Shown in pieces: positions 17,830 to 28,029 of a stretch of DNA of 57,344 nucleotides (its first letter is position 1; each line of letters starts with the position of its first letter). The stretch comes from Mariniblastus sp. (GTDB lineage: Bacteria; Planctomycetota; Planctomycetia; Pirellulales; Pirellulaceae), in the NCBI GenBank assembly GCA_014237975.1, contig JABACA010000013.1, forward strand, positions 1 through 57,344, given 5' to 3'. Below the pieces are notes generated by a model. The model did not search any database, was not told the DNA's origin, and saw only the letters and a program-made list of their open reading frames with translations. The translations under genes and the position numbers were made by a program.

Positions 17830-18261
17830 TTATTCGACAGCCTGCTTGGATGTCGGTCCCAAGCCCGCCTGTCGGGAAAGCCACAATAGAAACAGCCCAA
17901 AACAGGCGATCGGACCACCCTCCAGCACTACCCAATAACGGGGCATTCCGGATGTCACATCGATCCCGATCATGGCCAGTCCGATCAGGACGTGCAAGGC
18001 AGCCAAAAGCGGGACCATTTCGCGAAATTGGTTCCATTTCACGGCCACGATCAACGTCACAGCACCGTGAACGGCATACAGCAACGACGTACTGCGTGCC
18101 AAATATATGGTGATTTTGGAGTCGGGAAAGCTCCCCAGTCCCAACATTTCATGGGCCCCGGCCATCGCTGTCGGTGGCAAGAAAACGGCGAACGTTGCCA
18201 GTAATAGAAACGCACCATTCAGATAGACCAATCGTCTCAACCAGACTTCATACTTGTTCAT
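17830..18261 (-). CDS. Small four-helix membrane protein of unknown function
   Basis: A 143-residue protein with four predicted membrane helices (about 11-29, 55-74, 81-102 and 113-130). The start MNKYEVWLRRLVYLNG places positive charge on the cytoplasmic side. An amphipathic segment with HEMLGLG lies between helices 1 and 2. It is transcribed toward the catalase gene but is separated from it by the catalase promoter. I recognise no family function. Confidence 0.65.
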   Translation of the reverse strand: MNKYEVWLRRLVYLNGAFLLLATFAVFLPPTAMAGAHEMLGLGSFPDSKITIYLARSTSLLYAVHGAVTLIVAVKWNQFREMVPLLAALHVLIGLAMIGIDVTSGMPRYWVVLEGGPIACFGLFLLWLSRQAGLGPTSKQAVE

Positions 18262-18342
18262 CGCACACCTTAATCGACACGTCCCAATCTCACGGCTGCC
18301 GACGCACCTGACCCGTTTTCCGTCCCCAGGTCATTTGGCATA

Positions 18343-21300
18343 TCAGTTTCGTTTCGACCATCGCTTCTGCGGCGGAGCTTTGGCCGAAAGGCTATTCCGA
18401 TCAACAATCATCTCCAAAGCTTCTTTTCCCAGTCGCTCCTCAAGCCGACTGCATAATTGTTGATTAACATCAACCTTGAGTTTATTAACCGCCAAGCTGA
18501 CTTCCATGCCGTCGCTGAGTGTCAGTTGCAACTGCAAAACGCCTTTGCCCGGGTAGCCTCGAATGATCTCATAGATTGCCTTCAAGTCGCTTTGTTGATG
18601 AATCGTTTCCTGCACGCGAATCTTAATTCCCGTCGTAAGGCATTGGTCAATTTCATCCAGTGGAATCACGCGGTCAATCACCAGATTGGCTTCGTCACCG
18701 CCTCCCCGTCGATCAATCGCACCCTGGACCACCACGATCGCATCCGCCTGTACCCGTTCTCCCTGCTCTGCAAATTCGGTCGGCCATTGAATACAACGAA
18801 TCGAGCCATCCACATCTTCCAGATCAAACATCACATACTTGGTAGGAGAATTGGCATCCCGCACCCGTTTGACGTGCGAGTATTTCAGAGATGAAATCAT
18901 CCCACCCATCGTGACTCGATCACGATCCTGTGTTTGACCAACCTGTGTCGTCGAATGTGAGCAATAATGACTGAGCAATTCACGGTGTTGAGCCAGGGGG
19001 TGACTGGTCAAATAAAACCCGAGCACCTCTTTTTCAGCCGCCAACAACTGTCGCTCCTCCATTTCCGGGATTTCTGGCAGATCAACAACCGCCTGATCCG
19101 GGTCAGTATCTTCTGCATCACCAAACAGATTTTTTTGGCCGCTCTTGCGATCAGACAGTGCCGAAGCCCCGGATTGCATGGCCCGGTCCACGGCGGCCAA
19201 CAGCTGAGATCGCTTGGCACCCAGGCAGTCCATGGCGCCTGCTTTGATCAATGATTCCAGAGAGGCTCGACTGCAAGAGGTAGGTTCGACGCGCTCGCAA
19301 AAATCAAACAGGTCCTGAAACGGTCCGTTTTCGCCACGTTCATCGGCGATCGCCTGGGCCGCACCTTTGCCACACCCCTTGATCGCCGACATGGCGAAAA
19401 AGATCTTGCTGTCGCCAACGGTAAAATCGACGTTCGAGAAATTCACGTTGGGAGGAACCACTTCGATGTCCATCCGCTGACAGTCTTCCAGGTGTTCCAC
19501 CAGCGAATCTTTTCTCGTAAAGTTTCGATCCGGGATGTCCCCCGTCAACAGAGCGGCCATGAATTCAACCGGGTAATGCGTTTTCAGATAGGCCGTCTGA
19601 AACGCCACAAACGCGTAGGCCGTGGAGTGGCTCTTGTTGAATCCATAACCGGCAAATTTCAAGATCATATCCCACAAGCCTTGTGCCGTATGATTCTTGA
19701 GGCCCTGTTCCTGTGCACCTTCCATGAATTGCTCATAGTTCTCGGCAATCAACTTCTCTTTCTTCTTGCTGATCGCCTTGATACAGGTATAGGCAGAGGC
19801 CAAAGGGATTTTACCGAGCTGGTTCAGGATCTGCATGACCTGCTCCTGGTAAACCATCACGCCATGGGTTTCGGACAAGATGACCTCGAGAACCGGATGC
19901 GGATATTCCGCTTTCTTGTGCCCATGTTTGACATCAATATATTGTTGGACCATGCCACCTTCGAGCGGACCCGGTCGATACAACGCATTGGTTGCAATAA
20001 CATCTCGAAAATGATCCGGTTTCATTTTCTGCAACAAGTCCCGGATCCCGCCGCTTTCCAATTGAAAAACGCCCTTGGTTTCTCCTCGCTGCAACGTTTT
20101 AAATGTCTCTTCGTCATCCATTGGAATCAGCTGCAAGTCGATTCGGTCGCCATGGGTGGCTTGAATGATATTGACCGCATGACTCAAGATGGTCAGGTTT
20201 CGCAGCCCCAGAAAGTCCATTTTCAACAGCCCTGCATCTTCCACATCCCCCATCGACCATTGGGTGATGACATCCTCCTTGCCAGACACTCGACCGAGCG
20301 GTACGTATTCAGTAAGCGGCTTGTCTCCAATCACCACGGCCGCCGCGTGCGTGCCGATGTTCCGTGCCAGTCCCTCAAGTTTCCGAGCAAAATCGATCAG
20401 CTCCTGTATCTCGGGGTCCCCGCTGCAGGCCGCCCGCAATTCATCGCTCGTTTCCAATGCCTCATCCAGTGAAATATTCAGCACATCGGGAACCATGCCG
20501 GAAATCTGGTTGACACGGCCCAGCGGAATGCCGAGCACCCGCCCGACGTCCTTGATGGCAGCCCTGGCCTTGAGCGTTCCAAATGTCCCGATTTGGGCCA
20601 CACTGTCTTCGCCATACTTGTCTTTGACGTAACGAATGATCTCTCCGCGACGAATTTTGCAGAAGTCGATGTCAATATCAGGTGCTTCCAGCCGGTTTTC
20701 ATCCAGGAACCGTTCAAACAACAGGCCATATTTGATTGGGCAAACATGGCTGAGAAACAACGCATAGCAAACCAGCGCCCCAACGCCACTACCCCGCGCC
20801 GTGGCTGGTATATCACGGATGCGGGCCTGTTCCACAAAATCCCAGCAGATCAAAAAGTAATTCGCAAAGCCGAGTTTATTGATCACACTCAGTTCCCGCT
20901 CCAGCCGATTCATCACGACCTCGGACAACTCGCCGCCGGGCATCATTTCCTCGTTGTCTTCGTACCGTGAACAAAGCCCGGCAAGACACAATTCCCGCAA
21001 TTTGCTCTCCGGTGTTGCCTCGTCGGGCAATTCAAAAACCGGGAAATGGCGCTGTCCCAAATCCAACTGAATATCGACTGTATCTGCGATTTCCTGACTC
21101 CGCGCCACCGCGTCCTCCAGGCCGAGAAACTTGCTGTACATTTCCGATTGGTTACGCAAAAAGTACTGGTTCCCGTCCATTCGCATACGTCGTTGATCGG
21201 TACGAAATTTTCCCGTGTTGATGCAAAGCATCACATCCTGGGCATCCGCATCCTCTTGGTCGACGTAATGACAATCGCTCGTCGCCACCAATGGCACACC

Positions 21301-21918
21301 GATTCGATTAGCAATGTCAACGCTGCCCTCTAAAGCAATCTGCTGTACCTCGACACCATTGTTCATGATCTCGATAAAATAACGATCACCAAAGACACCA
21401 TGAAACCAATTGGCCACTTCCGTTGCCGCTGCAAAATTTTCCTCGGCGCCTCTGCCTCCCTGTTGCAAAATGGCACGATTGAACTCGCTGGAAACACAAC
21501 CACTCAGACAGATAATTCCTTCCGAGTGTGCCGCCAACAACTCCTTGTCAATCCTCGGTTTGAAATAGAATCCTTCCAGTGAAGCGGCCGAGGCCATCTT
21601 GATCAGATTTTCAAACCCAGTCCTGTTTTGGCACAACAGGGTTAAATGGTAACTCGATTCCCGTGTACCATCCCTACTTTTCTTAAAACGACTGTCCGCG
21701 GCAACATAAGCCTCGTAGCCAATGATCGGGTTGATATCGTGCTGCTTCGCCGTCCGGTAAAATTCGAGTGCGCCATGCAGATTGCCGTGATCCGTCAAAG
21801 CCAAAGCATTCATGCCGAATCCCGCAGCCCTTTCAACCAACTTGGGAATCGAACTGGCGCCGTCGAGCAGACTGTAGTGGCTGTGGCAATGTAAATGTAC
21901 GAATGGTCGTTCAGGCAT
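18343..21918 (-). CDS. dnaE: DNA polymerase III alpha subunit
   Basis: A 1191-residue replicative polymerase catalytic subunit. The ATG at 21916-21918 gives MPERPFVHLHCHSHYSLLDG; the frame is open 102 codons further upstream but without similarity. The PHP domain (1-270) has intact metal residues (HCHSHYS, LTDHGNLHG, SDCHYV), unlike E. coli. The palm carries the catalytic acids Asp414 and Asp416 in PDIDIDF and the third Asp in KMDFLGLRNLT. The finger domain has YRPGPLEGGM and the helix-hairpin-helix region NKSHSTAYAF and FDFCERVE. A C-terminal OB fold begins at VTMGGMISSLKYS. Length agrees with DnaE1. It is the last gene of its strand before a divergent region. Confidence 0.96.
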   Translation of the reverse strand: MPERPFVHLHCHSHYSLLDGASSIPKLVERAAGFGMNALALTDHGNLHGALEFYRTAKQHDINPIIGYEAYVAADSRFKKSRDGTRESSYHLTLLCQNRTGFENLIKMASAASLEGFYFKPRIDKELLAAHSEGIICLSGCVSSEFNRAILQQGGRGAEENFAAATEVANWFHGVFGDRYFIEIMNNGVEVQQIALEGSVDIANRIGVPLVATSDCHYVDQEDADAQDVMLCINTGKFRTDQRRMRMDGNQYFLRNQSEMYSKFLGLEDAVARSQEIADTVDIQLDLGQRHFPVFELPDEATPESKLRELCLAGLCSRYEDNEEMMPGGELSEVVMNRLERELSVINKLGFANYFLICWDFVEQARIRDIPATARGSGVGALVCYALFLSHVCPIKYGLLFERFLDENRLEAPDIDIDFCKIRRGEIIRYVKDKYGEDSVAQIGTFGTLKARAAIKDVGRVLGIPLGRVNQISGMVPDVLNISLDEALETSDELRAACSGDPEIQELIDFARKLEGLARNIGTHAAAVVIGDKPLTEYVPLGRVSGKEDVITQWSMGDVEDAGLLKMDFLGLRNLTILSHAVNIIQATHGDRIDLQLIPMDDEETFKTLQRGETKGVFQLESGGIRDLLQKMKPDHFRDVIATNALYRPGPLEGGMVQQYIDVKHGHKKAEYPHPVLEVILSETHGVMVYQEQVMQILNQLGKIPLASAYTCIKAISKKKEKLIAENYEQFMEGAQEQGLKNHTAQGLWDMILKFAGYGFNKSHSTAYAFVAFQTAYLKTHYPVEFMAALLTGDIPDRNFTRKDSLVEHLEDCQRMDIEVVPPNVNFSNVDFTVGDSKIFFAMSAIKGCGKGAAQAIADERGENGPFQDLFDFCERVEPTSCSRASLESLIKAGAMDCLGAKRSQLLAAVDRAMQSGASALSDRKSGQKNLFGDAEDTDPDQAVVDLPEIPEMEERQLLAAEKEVLGFYLTSHPLAQHRELLSHYCSHSTTQVGQTQDRDRVTMGGMISSLKYSHVKRVRDANSPTKYVMFDLEDVDGSIRCIQWPTEFAEQGERVQADAIVVVQGAIDRRGGGDEANLVIDRVIPLDEIDQCLTTGIKIRVQETIHQQSDLKAIYEIIRGYPGKGVLQLQLTLSDGMEVSLAVNKLKVDVNQQLCSRLEERLGKEALEMIVDRNSLSAKAPPQKRWSKRN

Positions 21919-22112
21919 AAATATAAATCCAACCGCGGATGAAAGATCCGATGAGTATTTCGTCAAGATCGACGATTCTATTCCAACCGGCGAGCGAATA
22001 CTATTGTTGCAAAAACGCAACGGATTCCCGATTAAAAGAGTGCCCGGTCGATCCCGTGGATTTGCAGGTACTGACGTTTGAAATGCCAAAAACTGGGAAT
22101 TCCTTTTACTTT

Positions 22113-22140
22113 TTGTCGACTTGGCCCCAAAAACTAAAAT
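22113..22140 (+). promoter_or_regulatory. Possible sigma-70 promoter for the coiled-coil gene
   Basis: TTGTCG (22113-22118) and TAAAAT (22135-22140) are 16 bases apart, about 70 bases before the start at 22212. The match is moderate and lies in the dnaE-divergent region, which holds no other gene. Confidence 0.35.
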
Positions 22141-22211
22141 ATATTTACAGGTGATCGCTTTGTCTTTCTCACGTGTCAATTTCCCTACCCAAGGTCTAAC
22201 GCACAATTTCA

Positions 22212-22862
22212 ATGTCTGTCCCATCCACAGAACCTATTTCCAGCCCTGATTCATTCGCCGGGAAAAGCCAGGTATTCGACCAACTGGCGTCCTTGATGGC
22301 GATGCAGGAACAGCTTCAAAAACAGGTCGAAGACTATTTCCGTGAAGTTCGCAATCGACTGGACTCGATTGAAGACCGGATCATCGACGCGAAACAGGAC
22401 ACCACGGAGACCAACACCAGTCCCAACACGGAATGGGAAGCCAAAAAACAGGCAATCTATGAGGAACATGGGATGGTTGCCGACGAGGCGCCTCGGACCC
22501 AACCGGAAACCACATCCAGACCAAGGGAAACCGCTGGTAACCACTCCCTCGGCAGCGGCGAAGACATCCCGGCCGAAGTCGACTTTGATTCCATAAAAGC
22601 TACCGATGCGGATCACACTGAAATAGAGCAATTGAAGCAGCAGCTTCACGAAAAACTGCGGCTCGCGGAAATGGAACTTTCTATCAGCCGAGCCAAGATC
22701 ATTCAGGAAACGGCTCAACTGGACGATCAGCGCCACGAACTGGAAAAAATGGCTTCCCAAATAACTCCACTAACGCCGAGCTCCAAAGACGGCAAGAAGC
22801 CATCCATGCTGGATCGGCTCAGTCGGCATATGATTCCTGTCCGCAAGTCCAACCAGGGCTAG
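22212..22862 (+). CDS. Coiled-coil protein of unknown function
   Basis: A 216-residue, soluble, highly charged protein with no signal peptide or helix. Residues about 20-60 (QLASLMAMQEQLQKQVEDYF) and 138-180 (IEQLKQQLHEKLRLAEMELS) have heptad patterns; between them is a Pro/Thr/Glu-rich, probably disordered segment. The C-terminus is basic (SRHMIPVRKSNQG). It is divergent from dnaE. I do not recognise it; a structural or scaffold role is only a guess. Confidence 0.65.
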   Translation: MSVPSTEPISSPDSFAGKSQVFDQLASLMAMQEQLQKQVEDYFREVRNRLDSIEDRIIDAKQDTTETNTSPNTEWEAKKQAIYEEHGMVADEAPRTQPETTSRPRETAGNHSLGSGEDIPAEVDFDSIKATDADHTEIEQLKQQLHEKLRLAEMELSISRAKIIQETAQLDDQRHELEKMASQITPLTPSSKDGKKPSMLDRLSRHMIPVRKSNQG

Positions 22863-23129
22863 TCTCTCGACCAGCACCCGATTTGGACGACCCACGTCTC
22901 CCAAAGCGATCGAGTCGTTTGACGATCCACTCTCTCTTGGACTTGACCGATCCAGGACACCTCCAACGCTAGCAGTCTGTTTCTTTCAAGTCCGCTTTAC
23001 GCGGGAGTATCTTCAGGATTTCTATTGGCCTTGTCCTGATTTTGACATGTTTGGTAACTAATCCACTGAGATAGTCTGGACGCACGTAACAGACGTCGTG
23101 AAATCTGCTCACCGATGTGGAAACCGGTC

Positions 23130-25841
23130 ATGGCCAAATCAAACGCCGAAAAAACAAACGACGACGCAGTAACTGAACCAAATGCCGGCGGGTTCTCGCG
23201 CGGCAAAATCAAGCGGTTAATTATCGTCGTGCTATTCCTGGGTGCTGGAACGTTTGCCATTTCTCAAACAGTCGCTTCCAGGTCCAAGACGACTGGCGAG
23301 GAAACGGCGCAGGTGGCCGAAGGTGAACCTGCCACGCAACCTGGTGAAACCATCGGGAAACTAACTCAAAACGAAGCAAAGCCTCAGCCCCAGGGTGATC
23401 CGGTCGTCGCTCAGAAGAAAAACAAGCAGCCCAATATGACCGGGAACGTGGCAGTCAACAATCAAAGACAAGATACGACCAATTCATTTCAACCGTCACG
23501 GCAAACCAATCAAGGAACATCGCAAAAATTAGCTGCGAAAACCGACAGTCGGCAACCAGACTCGCTGGCACAGCCCAAGTCGCAGCCAAACGGAGGAATC
23601 CTGGCGAATCCCCAACTGACCCGCCAAGTTCCGGTCAACGGCAACTCAAGCTCAGGCAGCCTGGCGGGGATGACAAATTCCCAGAGCAATGGATTTGCGC
23701 TCCCGACCAAGGCAACCCAACCTCAAACCAGCCAAAGCGGGGAAACTGGAAACAACCAGCAAAATCGTCAGGCAGACGGTAGTCAACCGGGTACAAACCT
23801 GCCCGGCCCATCTCCCGGTCAGGCAACCACTGGCGCTGCCAAGCCGGAAACAAAATTCAGCCTGGCGGGGCAACCAAATTCCCTTGCGGCATCCAACAGT
23901 TTCTCTGCCCCTGCCACACCACAGCTCAACACTCAAGTGCAAACCAATCGGGGCCTGCGCCCTGCGCTTCCGGGAGAAGCCCCTGCCAATCAAAAAACGA
24001 TGGCTGATTTGGCAGAACCGACAGCTCCACTGGCCAAGCCAAGTCTGCTGAAGACACCCGACTCCCTTCCCGCCAGCAACGGTATCACACCAACACTACC
24101 ACGCAACCCTGCGCCGCAAACCGCTTTTGACAAATCCAAAATCCTACCGCCACCTACGGGGCTGACCCAATCTCCGGAACCCTTTGGCAATACGCCCGGT
24201 TTAAACAAACCGACCGTGCCAGCCAGCCTCAAGAGTGGGCCCAACAATTCCATACTACCCACGTTGCCAGCGACACCAAGCGCGTCCACAACTCCACCCA
24301 TGGGACAGCCACAAACGGTGGCTGGCACCAACCGTTCGGTTCCTGCCAGACTGCCTTCCATGCAGTCACCAACCATTGCAACCATGCAAAACGTCTCAAG
24401 CAATATCGGCTCACAGGTTCCATTTCTCGCCTCGGGTCTTACCAAATCGACGCCCGATCGACAGTATGAAGGAATCCAGTCACCTTCGGTGACGATCGAA
24501 AAAATTGCCCCCCGTGAGATTCAGGTAAATACTCCAGCGGACTTTCAACTGATAGTCAAGAATGTGGGTCGCATCACCGCCAATCACGTGGAGGTCCACG
24601 ATCAGATCCCCCAGGGAACCGAGTTGATGCAGGCGATGCCGCAGCCAGAGCGCGGTTCCCAGAGACAGGTCAGCTGGAAGTTGGGATCGCTCCGACCCGG
24701 CCAGGAAAAACGGATTGACATTCGATTGAAGCCAACCACCCCTGGTGTCATTGGCAGTGTGGCTCATGTTACTTTTGCTGCACAAGCCTCGATGCGAACG
24801 CGAGTGACAAGACCCGTTCTCACCATACGTCACAGGACTCAACCCAAAGTCATGATTGGTGATACGGTCACCTTGGAAATAGCCGTCAAGAACGAAGGCG
24901 ATGGACCCGCAACCAATGTTTACGTCCAGGAAGATGTGCCCCAACAACTGGCTTTTCAGGATGGAATTAGAGAACTCGAATATCCACTGGGCACACTGGC
25001 CCCGGGGCAATCCAAAAATGTCAAGCTGACTCTCAAGGCCGCCTCTGTCGGAAAACTAAACAATACGATTGTGGCTTTTGCTGACGGAGGTCTCCAGTCA
25101 CAGCATGGCGTCGAGCTGGAAGTCGTTGCACCCAATCTGATCGCCACATCGGACGGACCACGCAAGCGTTATTTGCGTCGCAAAGCAACGCATGAAATGG
25201 CTGTACAAAACGCCGGGACGGCGCGGGCAACGAATGTTGAAATGGTTGCGCGACTGCCCAGGGGTTTGCGTTTTGTCGACACCAACCATCAAGGCAAATA
25301 CGATCGCAATACCCACGCCGTTTACTGGAGCATGGCCGAGCTCGGACCGGGTCAGACTGCCCAGGTCAATTTAACAACACTGCCGTTGGAACCTGGTGAT
25401 CAAAACATCCGCTTTGAAACCCTGGCCGATCTCAAACAGAACGCGAGTATTGAACACGTGATGAACGTCGAACACTTGACGGATATCTTTTTTGATCTCG
25501 ATGACGTCGTCGATCCAATCGAAGTAGGCAGTCAAACCATCTACTCGGTTCGCATCGTCAACCAGGGAACCAAGGTAGCCACCCATGTCCAGCTGTTCGT
25601 GGACATGCCTGATGGCATACAGCCCATCTCGGTCGAAGGCGATATCACCAGTGAAATACGGAACCAGGAAATATTGTTTGCGCCAATTTCAAACTTGAAT
25701 CCTGGCGACGAGATCGGCTTGAAAATACATGCCGCCGGTATCAGCCCGGGCGATCATCGGATTGCCATCAACCTCCAGTCGGACGGACGGGAAATCAACG
25801 TTACCAAGCAGGAATCGACAAGGGTTTACTCCGATCGCTGA
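23130..25841 (+). CDS. Membrane-anchored DUF11 repeat protein
   Basis: A 903-residue surface protein. A single membrane anchor lies near residues 28-47 (KRLIIVVLFLGAGTFAIS). Residues about 50-440 are low complexity, rich in Gln, Asn, Pro, Ser and Thr, probably extended. From VTIEKIAPREIQV near residue 453 there are about four DUF11/CARDB-like immunoglobulin-fold repeats, each with an NxG[xxx]A-N-V strand: IVKNVGRITANHVEV, AVKNEGDGPATNVYV, AVQNAGTARATNVEM and RIVNQGTKVATHVQL. Such proteins are common in planctomycete envelopes and may bind other surface components. ATG 23130 is preferred over 23115 because it has GGAAAC upstream. The 3' end overlaps the convergent serine hydrolase gene by 16 bases. 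Confidence 0.82.
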   Translation: MAKSNAEKTNDDAVTEPNAGGFSRGKIKRLIIVVLFLGAGTFAISQTVASRSKTTGEETAQVAEGEPATQPGETIGKLTQNEAKPQPQGDPVVAQKKNKQPNMTGNVAVNNQRQDTTNSFQPSRQTNQGTSQKLAAKTDSRQPDSLAQPKSQPNGGILANPQLTRQVPVNGNSSSGSLAGMTNSQSNGFALPTKATQPQTSQSGETGNNQQNRQADGSQPGTNLPGPSPGQATTGAAKPETKFSLAGQPNSLAASNSFSAPATPQLNTQVQTNRGLRPALPGEAPANQKTMADLAEPTAPLAKPSLLKTPDSLPASNGITPTLPRNPAPQTAFDKSKILPPPTGLTQSPEPFGNTPGLNKPTVPASLKSGPNNSILPTLPATPSASTTPPMGQPQTVAGTNRSVPARLPSMQSPTIATMQNVSSNIGSQVPFLASGLTKSTPDRQYEGIQSPSVTIEKIAPREIQVNTPADFQLIVKNVGRITANHVEVHDQIPQGTELMQAMPQPERGSQRQVSWKLGSLRPGQEKRIDIRLKPTTPGVIGSVAHVTFAAQASMRTRVTRPVLTIRHRTQPKVMIGDTVTLEIAVKNEGDGPATNVYVQEDVPQQLAFQDGIRELEYPLGTLAPGQSKNVKLTLKAASVGKLNNTIVAFADGGLQSQHGVELEVVAPNLIATSDGPRKRYLRRKATHEMAVQNAGTARATNVEMVARLPRGLRFVDTNHQGKYDRNTHAVYWSMAELGPGQTAQVNLTTLPLEPGDQNIRFETLADLKQNASIEHVMNVEHLTDIFFDLDDVVDPIEVGSQTIYSVRIVNQGTKVATHVQLFVDMPDGIQPISVEGDITSEIRNQEILFAPISNLNPGDEIGLKIHAAGISPGDHRIAINLQSDGREINVTKQESTRVYSDR

Positions 25842-27031
25842 CCTGCCTCAAGCGCGATCAACTTTTTGACAATCCCATCCAGTTCCTGTGGCGTTTCAGG
25901 ATTCGCAATATTGGCCGCTACCATGTACGCCACTTGCTCGTTGGTCGCTATAAAAATCTTGCAGTACCAAAGCGTGTTGGAACCGCTGTGACTGAGCACT
26001 GGGCCAGCGGACCAGTGGCGACGGGACACACCCCAGCCCATCGCATATTTTTGCCCGGCGGACTTCAGCTCCTGTGAGATCGCGTGCAAGTGCTGACGTG
26101 TCGACTCGGTAATCAACGGATGCCGACTGTTCATGTGAACCTTGGCAAACTGCGCCCAGTCGGACATCGAACAATGCACCGTACCGGCAGGACCCAGAGC
26201 GGGCGCATTGTCCGATTGAACGGCCATCAGTCCCTCGGGCAAACTTCGATGGCCCCAGGGATGGTCCAGGGAACCACGAGGCCCGGGTGAACCGAAGCCG
26301 GCCGTTTTCATTTCCAACGGGTCAAATAGCTCCTGCTGCATCAATTCCTCCCAGGTCGATTCGGCCTGATGAGCCGCCATCAATCCCGCCACCATGTACC
26401 CTAAATTAGAGTAATGGTACTCCGTCCCAGGGGCCTTTTCCGGCGGGCGAGCCAACGATTCGATAGCAATGCTCCGTCGTTTCTCGGCAACCGTTCTACC
26501 ACGCGAGTTCCACCAATTGACTGCTTGGGCAGGCATGCCGCTGCGATGCATCAAAAGCTGTTGAATTGTGACTGGCCGATAGTCGGGGTGAATCTCAGCG
26601 GCCAGATCCGGCAGACATTCGGCCAGTGTCGAGTCCCAGCCCAATCGCCCTTGATCCACAAGTCGACCGATCAACGTCGCTGTCATCGCTTTGGTACATG
26701 AACCAATGTGCATCCTGTCGTGGATGGTCATGGGTTCCTTGTTGTTGAAATGACGAAGACCCACACACCCAATCCGTATGGGTTGATCCACACGGGAAAT
26801 CGCTGCAACGGCTCCCGGTATTTCCGAGGAAGACAAGGCCTCGACCAGTATTTCGTCAATCGCGGAGGCCTTGACCACAGCGTTTGAATCTTCGGGCAAT
26901 TGTCCCCTGGCAGGCGACCCGAATGGACCACCCATCAGCAGGCTCAGAACGACCCATACCGAATATCGGCTCTGGGTCCCAATCGAAAAAACGGACCGGA
27001 CCGCAAATCTCCCGGAATCGTTCCGATTCAT
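25826..27031 (-). CDS. Exported serine hydrolase of the beta-lactamase/DD-peptidase family
   Basis: A 401-residue class C beta-lactamase-related hydrolase. The catalytic SxxK is SCTK at 111-114 and the YxN motif is YSN at 207-209; the third motif appears as the HSG in VLSHSGSN. A basic N-terminus and a hydrophobic stretch (VWVVLSLLMGGPFGSPARG) form a signal peptide. ATG 27029-27031 has GGAAAA upstream; a GTG four codons earlier is the alternative. Family members include esterases and D-amino-peptidases, so true lactamase activity is not implied. It converges on the DUF11 gene, whose last 16 bases it shares. Confidence 0.88.
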   Translation of the reverse strand: MNRNDSGRFAVRSVFSIGTQSRYSVWVVLSLLMGGPFGSPARGQLPEDSNAVVKASAIDEILVEALSSSEIPGAVAAISRVDQPIRIGCVGLRHFNNKEPMTIHDRMHIGSCTKAMTATLIGRLVDQGRLGWDSTLAECLPDLAAEIHPDYRPVTIQQLLMHRSGMPAQAVNWWNSRGRTVAEKRRSIAIESLARPPEKAPGTEYHYSNLGYMVAGLMAAHQAESTWEELMQQELFDPLEMKTAGFGSPGPRGSLDHPWGHRSLPEGLMAVQSDNAPALGPAGTVHCSMSDWAQFAKVHMNSRHPLITESTRQHLHAISQELKSAGQKYAMGWGVSRRHWSAGPVLSHSGSNTLWYCKIFIATNEQVAYMVAANIANPETPQELDGIVKKLIALEAGQRSE

Positions 27032-27240
27032 AGAGTTTTCCACTGTTATGATTACAATCTTGTCTGATAAACTTTTACGCTGTTTCGGTCCTGCCTACTG
27101 GAATATCCTGCCCCGGTGATCAGACGTACCAACGGGCACTCTGGTTGGCAGCAGGGGTGTTGGACACCTTCGCCGCTGTGAATGGGATGGAACCATCCAC
27201 CTTGGAACAAACGCCCTACACTATCATACAGGTACTTGTA

Positions 27241-28008
27241 ATGAGACGTCCATTAATTGCCGGCAACTGGAAGATGAACCTGAATCGCTCCGAGTCAATG
27301 GGATTGGCTCAGGGGATCGTGCAAGGTAATTGCCCGGGTGGTGTTGAAGTTGTCTTGTGCCCAACCTTTGTGTATCTGGATGCCGTGTCCGGTGTGCTGG
27401 ACGGAACGTCGGTTAAACTCGGTGGCCAGGATGCGTATCACGAATCCAATGGTGCCTTTACCGGTGCCATCAGCATGGTCATGTTGGCCGATCTGGGTTG
27501 CGACTATGTGATCCTCGGACACAGTGAACGGCGGCACAAAATGAATGAAACGAATGCCATGATCAATGCCAAATTAAAAGTAGCGTTGGCAACGGGCATT
27601 ACCCCCATCCTCTGCATTGGCGAATTATTGGAAGAGCGTGAAGCCGGGCAGACTCAAGCGGTGGTAGAATCGCAAATAGACGGGTCTTTAGCCAGCTTGA
27701 ACGCGGAGCACGTAGCCCAAATCGTGATCGCATATGAGCCGGTTTGGGCAATTGGAACGGGAAAAACCGCTACTCCAGAACAAGCTCAGGATGTCCACGA
27801 TGACCTTCGCAAATTGCTGGCGAGCCGGTATAATGCGACGTCCGCCGCCGCCGTACGAATTTTGTATGGTGGCAGTGTGAAACCGTCCAACGCGGCCGAG
27901 CTGTTGTCTCAGCCCGACATTGACGGTGCTTTGGTTGGCGGAGCTTCGCTCCAAACTGACAGCTTTTTGGAAATTATTGCCGCCTCCACTGCCGAAGCGG
28001 CCAGTTGA
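27241..28008 (+). CDS. tpiA: Triose-phosphate isomerase
   Basis: A 255-residue glycolytic TIM barrel interconverting dihydroxyacetone phosphate and glyceraldehyde 3-phosphate. The active-site residues are present: Asn9 and Lys11 (GNWKMN), His94 (ILGHSERR) and Glu166 (AYEPVWAIGTG). LYGGSVKPSNA is the phosphate-binding loop. The ATG at 27241 follows AGGT; the frame is open 32 codons upstream without homology. secG follows after 21 bases, a common tpiA-secG pairing in bacteria. Confidence 0.97.
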   Translation: MRRPLIAGNWKMNLNRSESMGLAQGIVQGNCPGGVEVVLCPTFVYLDAVSGVLDGTSVKLGGQDAYHESNGAFTGAISMVMLADLGCDYVILGHSERRHKMNETNAMINAKLKVALATGITPILCIGELLEEREAGQTQAVVESQIDGSLASLNAEHVAQIVIAYEPVWAIGTGKTATPEQAQDVHDDLRKLLASRYNATSAAAVRILYGGSVKPSNAAELLSQPDIDGALVGGASLQTDSFLEIIAASTAEAAS

Positions 28009-28029
28009 AAATAGAGTGTTAGGTTTACG

